Of a DNA stretch of 64,000 nt, positions 18,908 through 28,237 are shown one piece after another. Below the pieces are notes generated by a model. It had not been told where the DNA came from. It made no database searches and saw only the letters and a program-made list of their open reading frames with translations. Position 1 is the first letter of the stretch. Each line of letters starts with the position of its first letter. The stretch lies in NCBI RefSeq assembly GCF_016446285.1, contig NZ_CP054140.1, forward strand, positions 2,966,001-3,030,000. The letters run 5' to 3'. Source of the DNA: Desulfobulbus oligotrophicus. Its GTDB lineage: Bacteria; Desulfobacterota; Desulfobulbia; Desulfobulbales; Desulfobulbaceae. The position numbers were made by a program, and so were the translations under genes.

Positions 18908-19268
18908 GATGGAGTAGTTCCCGGACTGCTTCGGCAAGCTCGTGGACATCAAAAGGTTTAGTAAAGACCTTGTCTGCACCCAGTTCCTGAGCTGCCGGCA
19001 GGTAGGCTTCGGGCCCGATACGACCACCCCCGGAAATCGCAATAATTTTTATAGCAGGGTACGCTTTTTTTAAAGAGGTGATGGTTTCCAGACCCTCCTG
19101 TTCAGGCATAATGAGATCTGTGATCACCAGATCTGCAGGCTGCTTGAGATGTTTTTGCATACCTTCCCGGCCATTTTCAGCCTCCATGACCTCATATCCT
19201 GCCCACTCCATCACCTGGCGAAGCAATGTACGCATCTGATCATCGTCGTCAATCACCAAGATTCTCAT
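18900..19268 (-). CDS. Single-domain response regulator (CheY-like)
   Basis: 122 residues, a lone receiver domain: acidic pocket VIDDDDQ, phosphoacceptor in LVITDLIMPEQEG, conserved Ser in AISGGG and Lys in VFTKPF. No output domain, so it works as a phosphotransfer intermediate or by protein contact. It sits between two hybrid kinases, overlapping the upstream kinase by 20 bases and the downstream by 8. That suggests a local phosphorelay. Confidence 0.88.
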   Translation of the reverse strand: MRILVIDDDDQMRTLLRQVMEWAGYEVMEAENGREGMQKHLKQPADLVITDLIMPEQEGLETITSLKKAYPAIKIIAISGGGRIGPEAYLPAAQELGADKVFTKPFDVHELAEAVRELLHHG

Positions 19269-20949
19269 CTTCAACTCCTCTCTTCTTTGGCAGGATCTCA
19301 CGAACGGCCCGTGCTAACAGCTGCATATCTACAGGTTTTGCCAGGAAACGGTGAACCCCGCACCGCTTCGCCTCTTCCATGGTAACCGCCTCACTATATC
19401 CTGAACACAGGATTATCGGCAATCCAGGCCGTAGTAGCCTGCTGACCCGATCCGCCAACTGTATCCCTGTCATTCTCGGCATGGTATGATCCGTGATCAT
19501 CAAGTCAATCTGTTCATCTTCTTTTTCAAAATACTGCAGCGCCCGCTCCGGGGTATCGGCGGCAAGAACCCGATACCCCAGATGAGCAAGCATTCGGGTA
19601 CGCATCTTGACAATTTCTTCTTCATCATCGACAAACAAAATAGTTTCATCACCGCCGGGCAGGATGTCATTTTGCTGTTCAACTTCCTTTGTTTCGGCTA
19701 TACGGGGAAAAAAGATGGTGAAGACCGTTCCCTTTCCCAGTGTGGAAGAAACGTCAATAACCCCTTCATGGGTTGTGATGATTCCATGTAACACAGCCAA
19801 CCCCATGCCGGAGCCTTCCCCAACCTCACGGGTGGTAAAAAAAGGATCGAAAATCCGTTCAAGTGTCTCCTGGGATATACCTTTACCAGTATCTTTGATC
19901 GTCAACACCACATAAAAACCCGGTTTCAGACCATGATAACGGTGCTGTTCCGCCTTACCGGTCTCAGTCTGCCGCAAAGAGATCTCGATCGTCCCACACT
20001 GGTTTTCCAATGACTGAGCTGCATTGGTGCACAGTTGCATGACTATCTGCTGAATCTGCCCGGGATCGGCATGGATCATGTCGATTCTGTCGGATATGGA
20101 AACCTTGATGTCAATGGTAGTCGGCAGAGTAGAGCGCAACAGGCGACATGTCTCTTTGACCAGTGGTGCAATCGATAGATCTTGTCGTTTATGACTGGAC
20201 TGTCGACTGAAGGCAAGGATTTGGCTGACCAGATCCTTGGCACGATTCCCAGCCTGTTTGATTGCGTGCAGGTGTTCAATAAGTTCCGCTGTTGTCAACG
20301 GTGGTCCGAAAAGAGGACTGCTCCCATCTTTGTTCTGCACGGGTATCCGATAGAGCAATAAATCGGTGTTACCGAGGATGGCACCAAGGATATTGTTGAA
20401 ATCATGAGCAATACCACCGGCAAGTGTAGCAATGGACTCCATCTTATGTGCGTGCATCAACTGTTTTTCTAAATTACGCTGATGACTGATATCTTTGGCC
20501 GTGACCACAAAACCAACAATTTTCTCCTCCTCCTGCAAGGGAAAACAGTTCACCATCAAGGTACGGCCAAGATAATCGTGCGTAATCTCCTGGCAGTGTG
20601 GTTTGTTTTCTGCACAGGTACTGGAGATAAAACAGAATGGACAGGGTGTATCTGTTCCTGCAAACAGACTGTGACATGCTTTGCCTTCAAGGGAGCTACC
20701 GTCAGAGGAAAGGAGTTGAACAGCCGCCCTGTTCCCCCTGGTCACTCGACTCTCACTGTCTAAAACAAGGACAGGATCAACAATGACATCAAAGATACAC
20801 TGCCATTCATCCAGTGCTTTCTGCAGCGTTTCACAACCTTCTGAATGTACCTGAAGCCGAGGTCGCAATCGAAACAGATAATAGGCAACCGAAAAAATTG
20901 TATACAGTGCCAGTACCGAACAGACGATCCACAATGTCAAAGCGTTCAC
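19249..20949 (-). CDS. Membrane-anchored hybrid histidine kinase, PAS-HisKA-HATPase-REC
   Basis: 566 residues with one N-terminal membrane segment (residues 4-26) and no sizeable periplasmic part. A PAS domain follows (FDVIVDPVLVLDSESRVTRG) with a cysteine cluster CPFCFISSTCAENKPHC seen in many deltaproteobacterial PAS domains. Then HisKA (GGIAHDFNNILG), HATPase (DTGKGISQETLERIFDPFFT, GSGMGLAVLHG) and a C-terminal receiver (LFVDDEEEI, LMITDHTMPRMTG, LAKPVD). It overlaps the CofD/YvcK-like gene by 4 bases. Confidence 0.88.
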   Translation of the reverse strand: MNALTLWIVCSVLALYTIFSVAYYLFRLRPRLQVHSEGCETLQKALDEWQCIFDVIVDPVLVLDSESRVTRGNRAAVQLLSSDGSSLEGKACHSLFAGTDTPCPFCFISSTCAENKPHCQEITHDYLGRTLMVNCFPLQEEEKIVGFVVTAKDISHQRNLEKQLMHAHKMESIATLAGGIAHDFNNILGAILGNTDLLLYRIPVQNKDGSSPLFGPPLTTAELIEHLHAIKQAGNRAKDLVSQILAFSRQSSHKRQDLSIAPLVKETCRLLRSTLPTTIDIKVSISDRIDMIHADPGQIQQIVMQLCTNAAQSLENQCGTIEISLRQTETGKAEQHRYHGLKPGFYVVLTIKDTGKGISQETLERIFDPFFTTREVGEGSGMGLAVLHGIITTHEGVIDVSSTLGKGTVFTIFFPRIAETKEVEQQNDILPGGDETILFVDDEEEIVKMRTRMLAHLGYRVLAADTPERALQYFEKEDEQIDLMITDHTMPRMTGIQLADRVSRLLRPGLPIILCSGYSEAVTMEEAKRCGVHRFLAKPVDMQLLARAVREILPKKRGVEDENLGD

Positions 20950-23291
20950 CGTTCCCGAGCGAACAAGAAGGGGGAGTGCTGCCTAAAAATCCGCTCACGA
21001 AAAAAATCAATTGTTTTGCGCCTCCTCTCAACAATACGCACCTGTTCCGGTATGAGGTCGGAAATAGGATTACGTATGATCGACATTTTATATTCTATGT
21101 TGGCAGCAAAACGATTGTCCAGATACCAGGCATAAAAAAGTCCGAAAAAAAGACCTGGTGGCGTAAACCCTTCATCAGGATTGATCACTCTGGTGTAAAC
21201 ACGACCATCCGGCCGCAATCGATGCATTTTAGAGAGATACAGATAGGTGTCGATATCCTTCGGCGTCAGAAAAGCCTCCAGGGCCTCGCCATCTCTGACC
21301 AATATCCGATAGGTCCGTCCGAGGATGTCATCACCATGCCGTAAATCCATCATCTGCTTATCTTCAGCATAGTTGCCCAGCAGTGACTGTCCCAGCGCCA
21401 CCAGAAAAACCATCTCAAAACGATTGAGGTTGGTCACTTGATCCTGTCGAACCTTGATTCGTTGGTCAAGTGGATCATAAAAAGAATAGATGTTATCCCA
21501 TTGCTGGCAACGCTTCCAGGCCCCGGGCTCGATTAAAGTAATGCCGCGGCTGAACTGCAGGTGTTCCAAAGGAATATCCGGGTGTAACCAAAGTATCTCC
21601 AGCACCCGGTCCAACAGTTGACGACGATCCGTTTCAGCCATCTTGACCATGGAATCCGAGGCAATGCATTCGGTATGAAGACGAGTCAGGTGATCCCGAA
21701 TTTTGTCGTAGCGCAGACAGGGCACCAGCCGGACAGGATACTCCCTGCCAATGGCGACGTCCACCTCGGACAGTGTTTCTTTGCATGGAGGTACAGTCAG
21801 ATAATCAGCCTGATTAAGCGCCCACAACCCCTTGACCACCCTGGCAAGTGCATCTGGATCATGCTGGATCACCCCGCGTTGCCGCAGCTGCTCCTTTGCA
21901 AAAATCCGGGCTTCCACTGAAGAAAACCCCAAAGCTCTGACCCGACTTCGATCCATAAAAATCGGTTCCTTATCTTCAAGGGCATAGCGCTGCAGAATCG
22001 AACCCGGAATATCGGTCAAATCAAGGCCCACGATATGGGAAAACAACTGATCTACCCCACCTGGAATATTACGGTGGTAGGCCCTGATCAGATCGGAAAC
22101 ATAAAATTTCCGGTCCGGTGCATCCCGGGCGGCATCGGTTTCTCCTTTCTGAACCCAGATATTGGCCACCAGCACCTTCAGTGCCCCGGTATTGTCACGA
22201 ATAGCCTGTGCCAGTCCAGGGACCTGAAGAATGGGTATGATGGAGGTATACAGACTGCCTGGTGCAAAGAGGATGATGTCGGCCTGCTGCACCAGCTGGA
22301 CTACTTCCGGCTGGAGAAAAGGATTTCGGCTGAACTCGACGATCACCCTGTCAACAGGAAATCCTCGTCTGGCTTTCCCCGACTTGTACTCACTGGTAAC
22401 CAACACACCGTTGGCATACAGCATCTGCAGTTGCGACAAAGTCGTGGTACAGGGAAGTACGGAATGGGGTCGCACGCCGAGAACACCGGATATTTCTGCA
22501 AGTCCACGGCTGGTTGCCGATCGTACGACCTGATGCGAAACGAGCAGCTCCTCCGGTGTAAGGTCAGGGCCCAACTGTTTATAGATGGCAGCAGCCAGCA
22601 GAAGATTTCCCAGACACTGCGGCCGTTGCAAAGTCGGACTCAAACGAACATCAGTGTACAGAAGATCACAAAGTTCAACAAGATAGGTCAGGAGTTGCTC
22701 GGGAAGATCAGAAAGTGTTGCCCCTGTGTCCCGAAGCAACTGACCGGCTGACAAGGGGTAGGACATAAAACGGTAGTTGAAGACAGCATACAGAGCTGTG
22801 GCACAGTGTTTGGCACCAGCTGTGTCCAGTTTGTAGCGCTGGACAAGATTTTGCCGGCGTATCGACGAGACAAGGACATGTCGAATATCACCAAGGGCGA
22901 TGAGGGGCACATCTTTTTGTAACTCACCGGTTGATCCGCCATCATCCGTCACACAGACCACCGAACTCACCAGTGGAAAAATTTCCTTTAAGCCGGTAAA
23001 GGGATTATACGCCCAGGCTTGTCGACGTGAGTCTCCACCAATAATATTGGACAGACCGGTACCACCACCAAACACGACCACTTTGACGGAAGACGTGTCC
23101 AAGGCGTCGAACTGCTGTTTGAGTTTGTCAAAAAATGAGGTGATGACCGGGGGCAGTCCGCCGGCGGTACTTTCCAGGAGTATGGAGGCGATTTTCTCAG
23201 CCAGGCTGCTTTCCGGCAGAACATCAAGCACGGAAAACCCCTCTGAGGTCATAAATTTCAGGTGATGTTTAAACTGCTGTTCTCCGGACAT
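20946..23291 (-). CDS. Long CofD/YvcK-family protein
   Basis: 781 residues. After about 65 unassigned residues, a CofD/YvcK (UPF0052) domain runs to about residue 460: VVVFGGGTGLSNII, VVCVTDDGGSTGELQ, GDIRHVL, LGNLLLAA, ADIILFAPGSLYTSIIP. YvcK proteins bind UDP-sugars and affect carbon flow and cell shape; CofD enzymes transfer lactyl phosphate to the F420 precursor. The roughly 300-residue C-terminal part has no family I recognise. It lies 36 bases after kdsB and is coupled to the kinase gene downstream. Which function applies cannot be decided here. Confidence 0.8.
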   Translation of the reverse strand: MSGEQQFKHHLKFMTSEGFSVLDVLPESSLAEKIASILLESTAGGLPPVITSFFDKLKQQFDALDTSSVKVVVFGGGTGLSNIIGGDSRRQAWAYNPFTGLKEIFPLVSSVVCVTDDGGSTGELQKDVPLIALGDIRHVLVSSIRRQNLVQRYKLDTAGAKHCATALYAVFNYRFMSYPLSAGQLLRDTGATLSDLPEQLLTYLVELCDLLYTDVRLSPTLQRPQCLGNLLLAAAIYKQLGPDLTPEELLVSHQVVRSATSRGLAEISGVLGVRPHSVLPCTTTLSQLQMLYANGVLVTSEYKSGKARRGFPVDRVIVEFSRNPFLQPEVVQLVQQADIILFAPGSLYTSIIPILQVPGLAQAIRDNTGALKVLVANIWVQKGETDAARDAPDRKFYVSDLIRAYHRNIPGGVDQLFSHIVGLDLTDIPGSILQRYALEDKEPIFMDRSRVRALGFSSVEARIFAKEQLRQRGVIQHDPDALARVVKGLWALNQADYLTVPPCKETLSEVDVAIGREYPVRLVPCLRYDKIRDHLTRLHTECIASDSMVKMAETDRRQLLDRVLEILWLHPDIPLEHLQFSRGITLIEPGAWKRCQQWDNIYSFYDPLDQRIKVRQDQVTNLNRFEMVFLVALGQSLLGNYAEDKQMMDLRHGDDILGRTYRILVRDGEALEAFLTPKDIDTYLYLSKMHRLRPDGRVYTRVINPDEGFTPPGLFFGLFYAWYLDNRFAANIEYKMSIIRNPISDLIPEQVRIVERRRKTIDFFRERIFRQHSPFLFARER

Positions 23292-23327
23292 GTACTCTCG
23301 CTCAATAAAAAGTCCGGTAATCGTAAC

Positions 23328-24095
23328 TTACAGTAAGGGAGCTGCCGGCAACAACTGCTCCACCCTTTCCAGATCCTTGAAGGTGTCCACTTCTACTGAA
23401 TCGTACTCTGTAAGAACAACCCGGACGGTGTATCCAAACTCAAGGGCACGCAACTGCTCAAGTTTTTCGCACTGCTCCCACTTTCCTTCAGGTAATCCGA
23501 CAAAGGTGGTGAGAAAGTTTTTGCGATACGCATAGACGCCCAGATGTTTGTAATACGCAGGTTGTTGTGTCCCGTCAGCGTCACGCTGAAAGGGTATGGG
23601 CGCCCGAGAAAAATAAAGGGCATTGCCACGACAATCGAACACGGTTTTGACATGGTTGGGATCAGGGATCTCTTCAGGGCGGATAATTTTATAGATGAGA
23701 GTCGACATCGGCAGCGATGGATCGTCCACCAGCGGCCCGACAACCTGCTCAATCACCTCTGGAGGAAAAACAGGTTGATCTCCCTGGATATTAACGACGA
23801 TATCCTGATCTTCGAGGGCCAGCAGGTGAGCCGCTTCCGCGAGCCTGTCGGTACCGGTGGCATGGTCACGCCGGGTCATCACCCACCTGCCGCCAAAGGA
23901 GGTGACCGCCTGAGCAATACGTTCATCATCGGTGGCAACCACCACCTCTGTCAACACTGACACCTGCCAAGCCCGTTCAACCACATGTTGAATCATGGGC
24001 CGGCCCTGAATCAGGGCTAAGGGTTTCCCTTCAAAACGATTGGAATGATACCGTGCAGGAATAATGGCAACAATTTTAGGGGTGGATGAGTTCAT
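23328..24095 (-). CDS. kdsB: CMP-KDO synthetase (3-deoxy-manno-octulosonate cytidylyltransferase)
   Basis: Activates KDO for lipopolysaccharide core synthesis. The 255-residue product shows IIPARYHSNRFEGKPLALI, VVVATDDERIAQAV, MTRRDHATGTDRLAEAA, NIQGDQPVFPPEVI and YKHLGVYAYRKNFL, all KdsB signatures. The frame is open 29 codons further upstream without a better ribosome site; the start at 24095 is chosen by family length. It shows that this organism makes a KDO-containing outer membrane. Confidence 0.95.
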   Translation of the reverse strand: MNSSTPKIVAIIPARYHSNRFEGKPLALIQGRPMIQHVVERAWQVSVLTEVVVATDDERIAQAVTSFGGRWVMTRRDHATGTDRLAEAAHLLALEDQDIVVNIQGDQPVFPPEVIEQVVGPLVDDPSLPMSTLIYKIIRPEEIPDPNHVKTVFDCRGNALYFSRAPIPFQRDADGTQQPAYYKHLGVYAYRKNFLTTFVGLPEGKWEQCEKLEQLRALEFGYTVRVVLTEYDSVEVDTFKDLERVEQLLPAAPLL

Positions 24096-24296
24096 CGACA
24101 GTCTTGAAGGTACCTCTGAAGAACAGTATTGGATTGCATCTCTCTTTTGAGCCATGATACAGTGCACACCGATAAAAGGCAATCACCTGATAACCTCGAA
24201 TTATCGTCTTATTCTTTGGACCATCCGAAATAACCCGGGGCTGAAAACGGAAGAGATTATTCCTTTCACCCGGTTATTGTAGAGCAAGTATCGAAT

Positions 24297-25121
24297 ATGC
24301 ATCATGCTACCCGAGTTTTTCCGTTGACAGCCTCACCCGTTTTTCTCGCAGTCCTGGCCGATCCCGACAGCTCCATGACTTCTGCACACAGTCTGGCAGC
24401 ATCTCTTGCCATTCCTTTAGTTACCGACCCCTGTGCCGCCACGCTCCTGTTACGGTACAGCAGTGAAGGTTTAGAACTCTTTAAACCCGGGGATCCATCA
24501 CTGCCGGGAAGCCTCAGGGTCAACTTCTCCAGCCCAGGTGTCACTAAACGCTGCACTGATCCTGGTCAGGAGCTCCTTATCCGGGCGACAAAAATCCGGC
24601 ATACATCCGAACCACTGCTCACCGACACCACAGCCGGTCTCGGTTACGATGGTTTTATTTTAGCGGTTGCCGGGTTTCAGGTACATATGATCGAAGCCGA
24701 TCCGGTGGTGGCGGCACTGCTTGCCGATGGGTTGGAGCGTGCACGTCACAACCCGACCCTGGCTCCCGTGGTGGAACGTATCAGTCTGACCATTGGTGAG
24801 GCACAAGATGTTCTTCCCCGGCAGATGAAACATCCTGATGTCATTTACCTGGACCCGATGTTTCCCAGACGCTCCAAATCAGCACTGGTCAAGCAGGAAC
24901 TGCGTCTCCTGCAACTCCTCACCTCCCGGACAACCACTTCCCCTGAACAGTTACTGCATCAGGCATTGGCTGTGCAGGCCAGGAAGGTTGTGGTGAAACG
25001 ACCGCGCACCGGCCCCAACCTTCTCAATCTGCGCCCGTCTTATACAATCAGAGGCAAAGCCATTCGATTTGATGTCTATGTTGGTTCAGGAAAAGCCCCG
25101 ACCCCTTTGCCGACAGCGTAA
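24297..25121 (+). CDS. rsmJ: 16S rRNA (guanine-1516-N2)-methyltransferase RsmJ
   Basis: SAM-dependent rRNA methyltransferase, 274 residues. The central Rossmann motif is LLTDTTAGLGYDGFILA, followed by the acidic IEADPVVAALLADGL and the catalytic YLDPMFPRRSKSALVKQ. The C-terminal KVVVKRPRTGPNL is typical of RsmJ (YhiQ). It is a lone plus-strand gene between two minus-strand operons. No clear Shine-Dalgarno is seen before the ATG. Confidence 0.88.
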   Translation: MHHATRVFPLTASPVFLAVLADPDSSMTSAHSLAASLAIPLVTDPCAATLLLRYSSEGLELFKPGDPSLPGSLRVNFSSPGVTKRCTDPGQELLIRATKIRHTSEPLLTDTTAGLGYDGFILAVAGFQVHMIEADPVVAALLADGLERARHNPTLAPVVERISLTIGEAQDVLPRQMKHPDVIYLDPMFPRRSKSALVKQELRLLQLLTSRTTTSPEQLLHQALAVQARKVVVKRPRTGPNLLNLRPSYTIRGKAIRFDVYVGSGKAPTPLPTA

Positions 25122-25157
25122 TAAAAAATATCCCTGAAGCGAGTCGGAAATCAGCGG

Positions 25158-26357
25158 TCAACACCGGGCCGCCTTTTCAAGAGCTGCCGCCACCGTTGTC
25201 TTCTGCTCCTCTGCCAGCACAACAGGCACCTGAAACGTTAAGGCGCGCTCCATGATCGCTGCAGAGATCGGCAGGGCCTGGGGATCATAAACAACCCGTC
25301 GCTTGCCATGGGCTACAAACGGCCACCCGTCACGGCAATAACTTTTACCCTGCAACAGGTGTTCCCAGTTGGGATAGTAATGCCACCCATTTTCACTCCA
25401 ACGGATTGCTCCTGCACCATGATCGCGCAACACCTGATGAACGGCGGTTGCCTGTTTCTTATCCGGCAGGAGAAAGGTGCAAAAGGTTGCTGAATCACCA
25501 TCTTTGTCTAAAATTTCCCGGAACTGCACTCCAGGCAGAACACTTACAGCCTCTTGATAAAACTGCTTGTTACGCTTTTGAGCAGCAACGATATCATCAA
25601 GTTTGGCTAACTGAGCCAGACCGATCGCCCCCTGGATCTCCATCATCCGATAGTTGAAACCGACAAAAGATCTTCCTTCACCACCACGCCCACCGGGATT
25701 AGGTACATGGTCATGCCCATGATCCTGATACTCGGACATCCGTTGCCATAATCCATGGTCACTGGTGATGCACATACCGCCTTCACCGGTGGTTATGGTT
25801 TTGACCGCATCAAAAGAAAAGGTGCCGACAGCACCGAAACTGCCGAGGTGACGACCTTGCAGGCGTGCACCGGCAGCCTGGGCAGTATCCTCGATCACGG
25901 GAATATTGTGCCGGTGAGCAATGGTCATAATCTCATTGATCCGTGCCTGAGCACCCATCATATGGACAGGAATGATCGCTTTAGTTCGCGGGGTAATCTT
26001 TTTTTCCAGATCGGCAGGATCCATGTTGAGGGTCATATCAACTTCAGTAAAAACCGGGATTGCACCGCAGTCAAGTATCGCCTCCCAGGTCGCAACAAAG
26101 GTGAAGCCCTGTGTGATAACCTCGTCGCCTGCGCCAATACCGAGAGCAGCCAGTGCCACCTTGAGAGCCGCGGTGCCGGAAGTTACTGCCTGTGCATAGG
26201 AGGCGTTGGCATACTCAGCAAATGCCTTTTCAAACTCAAGTACCTTCCACTTCCCTTGGCGTTGAGCGGCAAACTCGTAACGAAACAGCACACCACTGTC
26301 CAGCACCTCTAGAACCTGTTTTTTTTCCTCAGCTCCGAAAACCTCAAATCCGGGCAC
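25158..26357 (-). CDS. DegT/DnrJ/EryC1/StrS-family aminotransferase
   Basis: PLP-dependent enzyme of the sugar aminotransferase family, 399 residues, starting at GTG with AGAGGTG five bases upstream. The PLP lysine is in SFDAVKTITTGEGGMCIT. The phosphate- and sugar-binding regions VTSGTAALKVAL, EDTAQAAGARLQG and VGFNYRMMEIQGAIG are present. These enzymes make amino sugars for surface polysaccharides or antibiotics, or 3-amino-5-hydroxybenzoate-like precursors. No other sugar genes are adjacent, so the substrate is unknown. Confidence 0.88.
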   Translation of the reverse strand: MPGFEVFGAEEKKQVLEVLDSGVLFRYEFAAQRQGKWKVLEFEKAFAEYANASYAQAVTSGTAALKVALAALGIGAGDEVITQGFTFVATWEAILDCGAIPVFTEVDMTLNMDPADLEKKITPRTKAIIPVHMMGAQARINEIMTIAHRHNIPVIEDTAQAAGARLQGRHLGSFGAVGTFSFDAVKTITTGEGGMCITSDHGLWQRMSEYQDHGHDHVPNPGGRGGEGRSFVGFNYRMMEIQGAIGLAQLAKLDDIVAAQKRNKQFYQEAVSVLPGVQFREILDKDGDSATFCTFLLPDKKQATAVHQVLRDHGAGAIRWSENGWHYYPNWEHLLQGKSYCRDGWPFVAHGKRRVVYDPQALPISAAIMERALTFQVPVVLAEEQKTTVAAALEKAARC

Positions 26358-26411
26358 AGTTACACCTCTTTTATGAAAAATTTATACCGATATACACGTA
26401 CAGCACTCTAT

Positions 26412-27284
26412 TCAGCCATGCTGCCGGGACAGAACAAATCCATTATCAATTAACCGGACCTTGCCCACCTTACCCTCAACAAACACCGCCAATGCAAGAA
26501 CAGTCTGTTCATCCACCACATCTGCCGGTTCCAGGGTCTCGCAGTTGACAAAGCTGACATAATCCACAGCCGTGCCGGTAAACGAATGAATATGTTTTTC
26601 AAGCAAAGCCGTCAGTACAGCTGTTGACCGTTGCCCCTGTAGGGCTTGAGTTTGGGCCAATTGCAAAGAGGTGACCAGGCTTAATGCTGCTGCCCGGTTA
26701 GCCGGGTCAAGGTTGGCATTACGGGAACTCATGGCCAGCCCATCTTTTTCACGGACAATCGGGTGGCCGACAATCCGCACAGGAAGATTCAGATCCGCTA
26801 CCAGGCGACGAACAATCACCAGCTGCTGAAAATCCTTCTCTCCGAACACAGCGACATCCGCCTGAACAATGTTGAACAGTTTGCTCACCACCGTGGCAAC
26901 ACCGGCAAAGTGAACAGGTCGGCTTTTACCGCAGAGATGGGTGGCCAACTGACGAACCTGTACTTCGGTCTGAAATCCCTTCGGGTACATCAGCTCAGGT
27001 GTGGGAGCAAAAACGACAGCCACCCCCTCCTTCTGTGCCAATTGTCTGTCCCGTTCAAAATCACGGGGATAACGGTCAAGATCTTCGTTGGGGCCAAATT
27101 GGGTGGGGTTGACAAACAGACTGACCACCAGCAAATCACAGAGCCCGGCAGCCATGCGCATCAGACCAAGATGACCTTCATGAAAAAAACCCATGGTCGG
27201 AACCAGGCCGACGGTCGCACCGGAACGGATCTGTGCTTTTGCCCAGTCTTGCATCTCCTGAGGATGCTGAATCACTCGCATCAT
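26412..27284 (-). CDS. panC: Pantothenate synthetase
   Basis: Joins pantoate and beta-alanine using ATP, toward coenzyme A. The 290-residue product carries VPTMGFFHEGHLGLMR (HxGH), VSLFVNPTQFGPNEDLDRYPR, FGEKDFQQL and the KMSKS-like region AMSSRNANL. The frame is open for 59 more codons, but the ATG at 27284 shares ATGA with the stop of the upstream gene and gives the family length. Confidence 0.95.
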   Translation of the reverse strand: MMRVIQHPQEMQDWAKAQIRSGATVGLVPTMGFFHEGHLGLMRMAAGLCDLLVVSLFVNPTQFGPNEDLDRYPRDFERDRQLAQKEGVAVVFAPTPELMYPKGFQTEVQVRQLATHLCGKSRPVHFAGVATVVSKLFNIVQADVAVFGEKDFQQLVIVRRLVADLNLPVRIVGHPIVREKDGLAMSSRNANLDPANRAAALSLVTSLQLAQTQALQGQRSTAVLTALLEKHIHSFTGTAVDYVSFVNCETLEPADVVDEQTVLALAVFVEGKVGKVRLIDNGFVLSRQHG

Positions 27285-27976
27285 TTCTGCAACTGACCAA
27301 GTCTCGACTGCACCATCTCCCGGATCGGGTCCACCTTCCCCTGTCCGGCCTGGAATTCCGACAACTCTAGATATTTCCCATACATGGCTACAGCCTCCTC
27401 CTTCTTGTCGGTTTGCTCGTACAGCCGCCCCAATGCACGATAGGCCTCTGCAGCAAACCACTCATTCCCCGAGAGCTGGGTATACAACTGGACAGCCTTA
27501 TCAACCTGGCCCTCCATCTCACACAGGCCTGCCAACCTGCTGAGCACCAATGGTTTGAGAGACATATCCGGCCTGAGTTCGCTCTGCAACACCTCTAAAG
27601 TCTCTATGGCCTTACCGCGCTGCCCCTCCTGTGCATACAAAGTGGCCAACTCAATCTTCGCCCATCGGTCGGCAGCAGTACCTCCATAATCCTGCGTCAC
27701 CTTCTCCAGCAACGGTTTCCTGTCCTGCTGAGCAATAAGCGCAGCATCCAGAGCGGAAGCACCTCTTGTCTCTCGCAGTTCACGATAGGTGGTGTAACCG
27801 GAAACAGCCACGAACACCACCACGGCAGTCACAATAACCGTCCAGATTGTCCGTTGATGACGGTGTATAAATGCGATTACCTTGGGCGGCAAGTTGAACT
27901 GCTCCAACAAACCCTCTGAAGCTAATAACTGTTGTTTAATAACAGCATCTCGATTAACGGTTGTCTGCTCCGCCAT
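27281..27976 (-). CDS. Membrane-anchored tetratricopeptide protein (YfgM-like)
   Basis: 231 residues: a cytoplasmic N-terminus, one membrane segment (TIWTVIVTAVVVFVAVSGYT, residues 42-61) and TPR-like repeats outside (WAKIELATLYAQEGQRGKAI; AYRALGRLYEQTDKKEEA). This layout matches YfgM-type proteins linked to the Sec translocon, and more generally TPR_21 proteins. AGGAG nine bases before 27976 supports this start over upstream ATGs. Translationally coupled to panC. Confidence 0.72.
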   Translation of the reverse strand: MAEQTTVNRDAVIKQQLLASEGLLEQFNLPPKVIAFIHRHQRTIWTVIVTAVVVFVAVSGYTTYRELRETRGASALDAALIAQQDRKPLLEKVTQDYGGTAADRWAKIELATLYAQEGQRGKAIETLEVLQSELRPDMSLKPLVLSRLAGLCEMEGQVDKAVQLYTQLSGNEWFAAEAYRALGRLYEQTDKKEEAVAMYGKYLELSEFQAGQGKVDPIREMVQSRLGQLQK

Positions 27977-28237
27977 GCGGGACATCTCCTGTAAAATCTT
28001 TACGAACTGTAAGACCGGCACGCAATAGCATCATGCCTCACTGCCTCTCACCAAAAACACTTGCAAGATCTATTGTATCACGTTCAGGTATGGATACATA
28101 CCAGACTACCTTCAGCCTGAAACGCTGAATTATACCGTGACACACAAAAAAAGCATCAGCCAATCCATGATATCTCAACAAAAACAGATCAGGGCTTCCT
28201 TAGCCGCCTCTCTTCCCACCTCCAGTACTCATCGTGT

